From Deltaproteobacteria bacterium (lineage in GTDB: Bacteria; Myxococcota_A; UBA796), in NCBI GenBank assembly GCA_002707085.1, contig PALY01000019.1, positions 1 to 6,823 of the forward strand: DNA of 6,823 bases, written 5' to 3'. The notes under the pieces are model-generated. The model was not told the DNA's origin, ran no database searches, and saw only the letters and a program-made list of their open reading frames with translations. The translations under genes and the position numbers were made by a program. Positions 1 through 4,426 of this stretch are shown piece by piece (position 1 is the first letter of the stretch; the number at the start of each line of letters is the position of its first letter).

Positions 1-96
1 TGCATCGGCGTCTGCATCGGCATCGGCATCGGCATCGGCATCGGCATCGGCATCGGCATCGGCATCGGCGTCTGCATCGGCGTCTGCGTCTGCGTC
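1..96. repeat. hexanucleotide coding repeat (Asp-Ala codons)
   Basis: Sixteen consecutive 6-bp units on the plus strand of the form (G/T)GC(A/G)TC; eight are identical GGCATC units (19-66). On the minus strand each unit encodes Asp-Ala. Units differ only at third codon positions (GAT/GAC and GCC/GCA), so every difference is synonymous. The array continues past the left edge. The unit length is a multiple of three, so copy-number slippage would change tract length but keep the reading frame. Confidence 0.95.
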
Positions 97-198
97 AATT
101 TCAATTGCGGTATCTTCATCATCTGTTTCCAACGCTGTGTGTTTCCCACACGCAGTCATTGCCGATGCGATCAAGATCAGATGGATGGGAATTCTCAT
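1..198 (-). CDS. Asp-Ala repeat lipoprotein, N-terminal part (cut by left edge)
   Basis: Partial gene; only the first 66 codons are in the window and no stop is reached. The protein opens with a short lipoprotein signal peptide (Arg2, then a hydrophobic stretch around LILIASAM) ending in a lipobox-like MTAC with the lipidated Cys at residue 17, so the mature protein should be anchored in the envelope. A short acidic linker follows (residues 18-34). From residue 35 to the edge it is a pure Asp-Ala dipeptide tract, 16 units so far. The start is supported by an AAAGGA ribosome site about 6 nt upstream. The tract is probably an extended acidic spacer between the lipid anchor and a distal domain that lies outside the window. 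Function cannot be named. DA- or TD-rich spacers of this kind are familiar in myxobacteria-like lipoproteins, which is general knowledge and not proof here. Confidence 0.85.
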   Translation of the reverse strand, partial: MRIPIHLILIASAMTACGKHTALETDDEDTAIEIDADADADADADADADADADADADADADADADA

Positions 199-250
199 TT
201 CGTTCCTTTGATTGGCCGTGGAATACAAGTGCAACGCCCATTCTTTAGGA

Positions 251-279
251 TTTGTATCCTCTTCTGATACGACTGTGAA
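251..279 (-). promoter_or_regulatory. possible sigma70-type promoter of the Asp-Ala lipoprotein gene
   Basis: On the minus strand TTCACA (279-274) and TACAAA (256-251) are separated by 17 nt, resembling -35 and -10 boxes at 5/6 and 4/6 matches. This would start transcription near 244, leaving a 5' UTR of about 45 nt before the ATG at 198. The -10 region overlaps a small inverted repeat, AGGAT-ACAA-ATCCT, which could be an operator or chance. Pattern match only. Confidence 0.3.
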
Positions 280-300
280 TTCAGGTCTGCTTTGTATGGC

Positions 301-355
301 AGAACCATGAGTCCGGACACCCTCATGATCAGAAGATGTCCGGACAGATGGTTTT
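301..355. repeat. inverted repeat built from two copies of palindrome GTCCGGAC
   Basis: The 8-bp perfect palindrome GTCCGGAC occurs twice, at 311-318 and 338-345, centres 27 bp apart. The second copy sits in a perfect 10-bp palindrome TGTCCGGACA (337-346). Together they form a 9-bp perfect inverted repeat (311-319 with 337-345) around a 17-nt loop. After a 2x2 GA/AG internal mismatch, eight more pairs follow: AGAACCAT (301-308) with ATGGTTTT (348-355), including one G-T pair. It lies between the ligase stop codon and the lipoprotein promoter. There is no proper T-run on either side, so it is not a classical intrinsic terminator. It may be a dyad operator or an mRNA 3'-end hairpin. Confidence 0.7.
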
Positions 356-398
356 GTGTAGGACCGGATGGAACAGGCCTACATGGGCAAGCGTGCCA

Positions 399-1346
399 CT
401 ATTTTGCCGCGTTCTCCAGCTTGGTCTTCTGGAGCAAGCGACCCGCAAGGGCAGCAATAAAGTCCATGCCATTTACGCCCGCTTGTTCTTCAACCGTCGC
501 GTTGTAGTTGGTCGTACCGTTGATGTCGTATGTGTATCTGTGACCATCCTTTCCGGTCACAAACTCGATTCCCGCAACATCAATGCGAAGTGCTGCCATG
601 AGTTCGATGTACCGATGGATCAGTGGATCATCTTCATCCAGGTCTTTGGCTTGGCTGAACTTACCAGAGTCACCGACTGGGCAGAACGCATCATCTTCGG
701 CACATTCGACCGCTGGGCACAATTCAAAACCACTTTCAGTACTGGAATGAATGGCCATTACGAATTTGTCGTTTACAAGTTCCACGCGAGTAATGAATGG
801 CTCGGCGGGTTCAATGTATTGCTGAAGCAATGTAATGCCGCCAGGATCGTCGATGAAGTCGGGTCCGTCGATGTATGCGTCAAAGTCTTCCAGTGTTCTA
901 AACAGCTTTACACCAAGGCCTTTACCGCCCTGATTGTGCTTTGTGATGAATGGAAGTTCCATGTTGCGAGCCGATGGTTTGAGTCGTTCTTTTCCGACAA
1001 CCACCACGGTTCTTGGGGTCAAGATATCGAATGAACGCAATGCGATATCTTGCTTGACCTTCGACAACTCCAATGCAAACGCTTGGCTTCCATTGATGAC
1101 GCGGCGACCGTGAGATTCAAGCCAACCCAACAGTTCGGATACGTATTGAACGCCTCCTTGATGTCCACGAGTGTGAGAAGAAGGACTCATTCGATTGATC
1201 CAGATCCCTTCAGGGGGGGTCTGTCCCAGATCGAATGTCCCTCCGTCCACAAAGTGTCGGACGTACGGAATGTCGAGTTTGTTTAATGCTTCTTCCAATG
1301 GTGGAAGCCAGGCATCGTTTTCGTAGAGAATATGGAGAGTGGACAT
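399..1346 (-). CDS. RimK-like ATP-grasp ligase
   Basis: A 315-residue protein of the ATP-grasp superfamily, close in style to RimK/glutathione-synthetase-like ligases, which form an amide bond through an acyl-phosphate made from ATP. The N-terminal third (to about residue 80) is a pre-ATP-grasp region with INRMSPSSHTRGH at 50-62. The ATP-grasp core follows: NGSQAF and the Lys-containing segment 85-98, a TKHNQGGKGLG phosphate loop (135-145, Lys136), the LLQQYIEP adenine hinge (173-180), Arg187, and metal ligands Glu261, Asp274 and Asn276 in AGIEFV and YDINGTTNYN. FELCPAVEC plus FCP place three Cys (210, 215, 222) near the active-site half. I chose the ATG at 1346 because GAGGA lies 9 nt upstream; an in-frame GTG at 1373 abuts the U-run of the upstream terminator and has no room for a ribosome site. 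The substrate is unknown. I believe this uncharacterised family is widespread and often loosely labelled alpha-L-glutamate ligase. A Cys-rich leader and terminator precede it, suggesting control by cysteine supply. Confidence 0.88.
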   Translation of the reverse strand: MSTLHILYENDAWLPPLEEALNKLDIPYVRHFVDGGTFDLGQTPPEGIWINRMSPSSHTRGHQGGVQYVSELLGWLESHGRRVINGSQAFALELSKVKQDIALRSFDILTPRTVVVVGKERLKPSARNMELPFITKHNQGGKGLGVKLFRTLEDFDAYIDGPDFIDDPGGITLLQQYIEPAEPFITRVELVNDKFVMAIHSSTESGFELCPAVECAEDDAFCPVGDSGKFSQAKDLDEDDPLIHRYIELMAALRIDVAGIEFVTGKDGHRYTYDINGTTNYNATVEEQAGVNGMDFIAALAGRLLQKTKLENAAK

Positions 1347-1355
1347 TGTTTTGGT

Positions 1356-1360
1356 TCCTC
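1356..1360 (-). promoter_or_regulatory. ribosome binding site that decides the ATP-grasp start
   Basis: GAGGA on the minus strand lies 9 nt before the ATG at 1346. It sits downstream of the terminator hairpin, so it is present only on read-through transcripts. It rules against the upstream GTG at 1373. Confidence 0.7.
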
Positions 1361-1373
1361 GTGCAACAAGCAC

Positions 1374-1402
1374 AAAAAAAACCGCCCGGTAAACCGGGCG
1401 GT
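1374..1402 (-). terminator. intrinsic terminator in the ligase leader (attenuator)
   Basis: On the minus strand a perfect 9-bp stem, ACCGCCCGG (1402-1394) with CCGGGCGGT (1389-1381), closes a TTTA loop. It is followed at once by seven more T residues (1380-1374), giving a U-run of eight counting the last stem base. This is a textbook Rho-independent terminator. It lies only 14 nt before the ligase ribosome site and 28 nt after the leader ORF stop codon, the expected position for an attenuator. The opposite strand has no T-run, so it acts in the minus direction only. Alternatively it could simply end the upstream DUF2652 transcript, but then it would also block the leader promoter from reaching the ligase. 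Confidence 0.88.
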
Positions 1403-1444
1403 CGATGAATCCTCGAAAAGAGAGGTGTTTCTACGGCACAACCG
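1399..1444 (-). promoter_or_regulatory. possible antiterminator pairing
   Basis: CGGTTG at 1444-1439, inside the last codons of the leader ORF, can pair with CGACCG at 1404-1399, which contains the beginning of the terminator's 5' arm (six pairs, one of them G-U). A ribosome stalled on the Cys codons (1481-1464) would leave CGGTTG free. A ribosome reaching the stop codon (1433-1431) would cover it and let the terminator form. The geometry suits classical attenuation, but the helix is short and was found by eye. Confidence 0.35.
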
Positions 1445-1505
1445 GCAGACGGACGGGAGTCCAACAACAACAACAGGCGCAGGTGCTGGTCATACGGATG
1501 TACAT
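1431..1505 (-). CDS. Cys-rich leader peptide (24 codons)
   Basis: A short ORF whose centre reads STCACCCCWTP: five Cys codons within six (one TGC and four TGT), then Trp. It ends in TAG. Starts are possible at 1514, 1505 and 1493. I chose 1505 because a good -10 box (1518-1513) puts the transcription start at about 1506, so the ORF would be leaderless or nearly so; the ATG at 1514 overlaps the -10 box. No convincing Shine-Dalgarno is seen. The run of regulatory-type codons, followed within 30 nt by an intrinsic terminator and then a biosynthetic-type gene, is the layout of amino-acid attenuators such as trpL or hisL, here apparently tuned to Cys-tRNA. Cys-rich attenuating leaders are known in actinobacteria; one before a RimK-like ligase is new to me. 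Alternatives are a Cys-rich peptide substrate for the adjacent ligase, or a chance product of the (TGT)n microsatellite. Confidence 0.62.
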   Translation of the reverse strand: MYIRMTSTCACCCCWTPVRLPVVP

Positions 1506-1512
1506 TGTCGCC

Positions 1513-1541
1513 ATGATAATTGAAGATCTCTCAGACGCCAA
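1513..1541 (-). promoter_or_regulatory. sigma70-type promoter for the leader and ATP-grasp gene
   Basis: On the minus strand TTGGCG (1541-1536, 4/6 to consensus) and TATCAT (1518-1513, 5/6) are separated by exactly 17 nt. The predicted start is an A at about 1506, one base before the leader ATG. The promoter begins about 30 nt after the DUF2652 stop codon, so the ligase can be transcribed on its own. Confidence 0.6.
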
Positions 1542-1572
1542 GAAATCACCGACAGAAAATATTCCAGAAGCG

Positions 1573-2307
1573 CTATTTGGCTGCAGGGATCAGGGCGTCC
1601 CTGTCGCGTTCTTGATCAAAAAACTCATGCATCTTCGAATACCGCTTCAAGTATGATTCGGTGGGAGCTTTTTCCTCTATTTCGTCTAATTCTGGGTAAT
1701 GAACCCACACGGTGGTCGACCCCAAGTCAGGATCTTCTTCTTGGTGAGACTCGATGGGAATGATGGAACTGGCTTTGGCCAAGGTGTTCACGGAATCAGT
1801 GAGCAATAGGTATTGGTCACTATCGATGGTGTTTTTCAGTAAACGATGGGCGCGGATGATTTCCTGGCCTGCGATTTCTCTAAATCCAGCGACTTTCTTG
1901 ATGAGGAATGGTCCATGGTGAACGATCGCTTTCACCTTGAGCTGTGTCATTTGACTACAACAGTCGCAAAGACATGTGGAACAGAACGCAATTTGATGAA
2001 TTCTGTCTTGAAATACAGCAAATATCGTTTGAAGTTTGGTCACCAGTTGTTGAGCAAAATCAGACGGATTTTCGGGCACGGCAGTGAATAAAACAGCATC
2101 GCCTTCCAGCTTTTCTGGGCGCAGAAGGTCGCTGGTTGCGTTGATTAGCGTTTCGAGCAGATCGGTCACCACTTCTTCTGCATGGGCTTCACTGGTCACA
2201 CGAAAACGGGTTCCGAGGACGGGAATGTGGCGAAGGTTGTGAGACCGAACAAATCGTGTGTAGCCGCTAATATCAAGAAGAACGACAAAGCCTTCAACCT
2301 GTTCCAT
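1573..2307 (-). CDS. DUF2652 family protein, cyclase-like fold
   Basis: A 244-residue cytosolic protein that I recognise as DUF2652, which resembles class III adenylate/guanylate cyclase catalytic domains. LLDISGYTRFV (10-20) and LEGDAVLF (67-74) carry Asp12 and Asp70, matching the two metal-binding Asp of cyclases. At the position of the usual transition-state Asn-x3-Arg motif it reads GQEIIRAHRL (147-156): the Arg (155) is kept but Asn is replaced by Ile151, so cyclase activity is doubtful and a nucleotide-binding or altered role is possible. Between the core elements lies a Cys cluster at 109, 112, 114, 116 and 117 (CSTCLCDCC), suited to metal or Fe-S binding or redox sensing, followed by VKAIVHHG (125-132). 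The start is supported by AAAGG 7 nt upstream. The C-terminal 60 residues are acidic and charged, and no membrane segment is seen. It is separated from the ATP-grasp gene by that gene's own promoter. Confidence 0.82.
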   Translation of the reverse strand: MEQVEGFVVLLDISGYTRFVRSHNLRHIPVLGTRFRVTSEAHAEEVVTDLLETLINATSDLLRPEKLEGDAVLFTAVPENPSDFAQQLVTKLQTIFAVFQDRIHQIAFCSTCLCDCCSQMTQLKVKAIVHHGPFLIKKVAGFREIAGQEIIRAHRLLKNTIDSDQYLLLTDSVNTLAKASSIIPIESHQEEDPDLGSTTVWVHYPELDEIEEKAPTESYLKRYSKMHEFFDQERDRDALIPAAK

Positions 2308-2697
2308 GATCGTACCTTTGGGTTCTACACTGACTGATCGGGATGGGGATACACCCAGTAAATCAGAGCGTTAATGGTTTGGCGTGGGCGACTACACACG
2401 CTTGTTCATCGTCGTTCATTCCTACCCGCAACGGTAGACGGAATTTGGCCATCTTTCAAATATCGGATGATCGGGTCGAGGGAATCTCCAATGCTCCAAG
2501 TGGTGGGCTGAGTGACGGTAGCCTGATGCGCCCCTTTTGCTGTGGTTGCTGTTCGTTGTTCATCCGATCCGGTGATGGATGAGGGGCGTGTGACCACACT
2601 TCAGATGCGCATTGTCCTATGGTTGCACCTGACACTTGTGGCACCATTTGAATACCGATGAGGAATCGAACCAAGTCATCGACCGATAGGGGTAGAA
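2308..2697. other. divergent intergenic region, no convincing gene
   Basis: About 390 nt between the divergently transcribed DUF2652 and SPOR-lipoprotein genes. It should hold both promoters, but I see only weak candidates, such as CTGACA (2629-2634) with TACCGA (2653-2658) on the plus strand at 18-nt spacing. A 6-bp inverted repeat CGATGA/TCATCG (2656-2661 and 2676-2681) lies in the presumed 5' UTR of the lipoprotein gene. A 63-codon minus-strand ORF (2597-2406, GTG start, no ribosome site seen) and a 79-codon plus-strand ORF (2343-2582) cover the same DNA; neither resembles a bacterial family I know, so neither is called as a gene. Confidence 0.5.
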
Positions 2698-3726
2698 ATG
2701 ATTCGAAATACGTTAAGTCTGAGCATGCTGATGATTTCTTTTGTCGGTTGTGGCGATGTGGCCGATGAGCTTGTGGGCAAGCTGAATGGCGCCGCCAATC
2801 CCCAGAGTCAAAAGTTTCTGGGCTGTCCTGCGGGTACCTTTGCATATGATGGGTGGTCCGGGGAGTACCCAACACCCATTGTTCAGGTCAACAAAACGAT
2901 CACCGTGGATGCGCTGACGAATATCTGCGAGAAAAAGCCTACATTGAAGTGTACGGTCAAACCTGGTTTGTACAATCCGTGGTCGGAAATTTCTAAAGCG
3001 GACTTCAAAACGGTGGGGGGTGTCCGCCGATTTATGACCCTCAAAAAAGTGGAGTTCTTTGATGCGACTGTGCCGGAAGGTACCGAAGTGATCGAACAAT
3101 TCTATATGGCTGAAGGGATGTGCGGTTTGGTCATCAATGGTCAATCTGCGGAAGGGTATTGTCCGAGCAATGGAGACGAAAAAGGAAGCTTCAAACCGCT
3201 GCCCAATGCGTCGCCAGACTTTGTGAATCAGCAATATTTGGGGATTGATTGTACTGAAGGACACAAGGGGTGGATTCACATCACCGATGCATTCATGAAC
3301 TTGCCGAATGTGCAAGAGGGTGAAATTTTGGGCTACGGGTCGGTGGGTCCGTCTCTATTGCCAAATGGTGAACGTTCACCGCTCGATGTGTGGGCAAACC
3401 GGCGTTCTAGTTCCTCGTATGACCTCGGTATTTCAGAGAATGAGGGTCCATTTTGGACCATTTCGATCAGTGCAGGTGGAAGTGAGTCTGGATCGAAACG
3501 AAAAGTGGACGAGCTTCGGCAGAAAGGTTTTCCAGCCCATATGGCGTGGCTGGGTGGATACGGTTCTGCCAAGAACAAACGCATGTGGTTCGTCTATGTA
3601 GGACCATTTTCGTATTCGGATCGAATGTTGGTGGAAGAGCAACTCTTCCAGGTCAAGTCCCAGGTCAACAAAAAGTCGTACGCTGTCACTTTGGGCCGTG
3701 CAGGGCAACGTGAACAAATAAAGTGA
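2698..3726 (+). CDS. SPOR-domain lipoprotein
   Basis: A 342-residue exported lipoprotein. The signal peptide has Arg3, a hydrophobic core (SLSMLMISFV) and a lipobox FVGC with lipid Cys18. Residues 19-245 match no family I recognise and hold six Cys (43, 77, 85, 142, 155, 185), an even number that could form three disulfides in the periplasm. The C-terminal part, about 251-334, has the SPOR pattern: FWTISISAGG, a helix with VDELRQKGFPA, then MWFVYVGPFSYSDRMLVEEQL and a final YAVTLG strand. SPOR domains bind glycan strands stripped of stem peptides, the product of muramoyl-L-alanine amidases. Start support is AGGGG (2688-2692) 5 nt before the ATG. Its stop overlaps the start of a secreted amidase gene by 4 nt, so the two are translationally coupled and probably act together in the wall. 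The likely role is to target or regulate that amidase, or cell-division and wall remodelling; this is inference. Confidence 0.82.
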   Translation: MIRNTLSLSMLMISFVGCGDVADELVGKLNGAANPQSQKFLGCPAGTFAYDGWSGEYPTPIVQVNKTITVDALTNICEKKPTLKCTVKPGLYNPWSEISKADFKTVGGVRRFMTLKKVEFFDATVPEGTEVIEQFYMAEGMCGLVINGQSAEGYCPSNGDEKGSFKPLPNASPDFVNQQYLGIDCTEGHKGWIHITDAFMNLPNVQEGEILGYGSVGPSLLPNGERSPLDVWANRRSSSSYDLGISENEGPFWTISISAGGSESGSKRKVDELRQKGFPAHMAWLGGYGSAKNKRMWFVYVGPFSYSDRMLVEEQLFQVKSQVNKKSYAVTLGRAGQREQIK

Positions 3727-4388
3727 GTACACGGAGTCAGATCGGGTGTAGTGCTTTGTTGGCACTGTGCATGGGGGATGCAGTCCATGCAGGTACTTCG
3801 ATCGAGGTGATTCCTCGCTCGGCATGGGGCGCTCGTTCCTCTACAGGAAACTGTGTGTCACACACCATTTCTTCAATCAGTGTGCATCATACAGCCACGC
3901 ATTCTACCGACAATACGAAGTCGCCAAAACGACTGCTGAGCTACCAGCGGTATCACCAAGACAACAAAGGCTGGGCGGATTTGGCCTACCATCTCTTCAT
4001 TGATTTGGAAGGCAACGTATATGCAGGGCGCGACATCGGATGTGTGGGTGACACAGCTACAAACTACGATCCCAGCGGCCATCTTCTGATTGTCTTGGAA
4101 GGCAATTTCGAAAAGCAGCCAGTATCCACCAAAGCCTTGGATCGTTTGGTTGAGTTGGTGACCTGGGGTGCAAAAACGTATTCCGTCGATTCGGACAAGA
4201 TTCGCGCTCATCGAGATTTGGCGGCTACAGCATGTCCGGGGGCCAGTCTTTATGCCAAGCTTCAAGATGGAACATTGGATGCCCGTGTTCGGTCTTTCGA
4301 TACCGGAGAGGAGCCAACTTTCCGGATGCTGTCGCAGGTGGAAGGTCAGGCTCGAATCCAACGGATTGTTGGGTCTCAGCAAAAGTAG
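3723..4388 (+). CDS. secreted PGRP/Amidase_2 N-acetylmuramoyl-L-alanine amidase
   Basis: A 221-residue zinc amidase expected to cut the bond between MurNAc and the stem-peptide L-Ala in peptidoglycan. A Sec signal peptide ends at about AVHA (cleavage after residue 23). The mature domain starts with the PGRP-like IPRSAWGAR (30-38). Zn ligands by comparison with T7 lysozyme are His55 (SVHHTAT), His163 (AHRDLAATACPG) and Cys171; the spacing of 8 between the last two equals H122/C130 of T7 lysozyme. Tyr89 (LAYHLFID) matches catalytic Tyr46. Thr169 stands where T7 lysozyme has Lys128, as in catalytic animal PGRPs. All key residues are present, so it should be active. The GTG start overlaps the upstream stop (GTGA). 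No strong ribosome site is visible, so translation probably depends on coupling with the SPOR lipoprotein gene; the next in-frame ATG would remove most of the signal peptide. The C-terminal 35 residues are a polar tail of unknown use. Confidence 0.9.
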   Translation: MSTRSQIGCSALLALCMGDAVHAGTSIEVIPRSAWGARSSTGNCVSHTISSISVHHTATHSTDNTKSPKRLLSYQRYHQDNKGWADLAYHLFIDLEGNVYAGRDIGCVGDTATNYDPSGHLLIVLEGNFEKQPVSTKALDRLVELVTWGAKTYSVDSDKIRAHRDLAATACPGASLYAKLQDGTLDARVRSFDTGEEPTFRMLSQVEGQARIQRIVGSQQK

Positions 4389-4426
4389 CAATGTCGGCTG
4401 ACCGGTACTTGATGGCTAGTGTGCGG

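Noticed and set aside
1..96. CRISPR or satellite DNA
   Set aside because: There are no spacers, the unit is 6 bp, and the array is in frame with a clear lipoprotein signal sequence.
336..1034. 232-codon plus-strand ORF opposite the ATP-grasp gene
   Set aside because: It is fully antisense to a gene with clear ATP-grasp motifs, has no recognisable domain, and its composition is that of a shadow frame.
1347..1373. In-frame GTG at 1373 as the ATP-grasp start (nine extra residues)
   Set aside because: It directly abuts the terminator U-run with no space for a ribosome site, whereas the ATG at 1346 has GAGGA at 9 nt and begins with the more family-like MSTLHILYEN.
1374..1402. Terminator belonging only to the upstream DUF2652 gene
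   Set aside because: It is 170 nt beyond that gene's stop, and a better-placed promoter and leader ORF lie between; it would also cut off the ligase transcript. Dual use is not excluded.
2406..2597. 63-codon minus-strand ORF whose tail (DPIIRYLKDGQIP) recalls a linker seen in Ty3/gypsy-type polyproteins
   Set aside because: Only about a dozen residues look similar, there is no reverse transcriptase or integrase nearby, and the GTG start has no ribosome site. Most likely chance; a protein search would settle it.
4389..4426. Bidirectional terminator between the convergent amidase and molybdoenzyme genes
   Set aside because: Only a 4-bp ACCG/CGGT match and no T-run on either strand.
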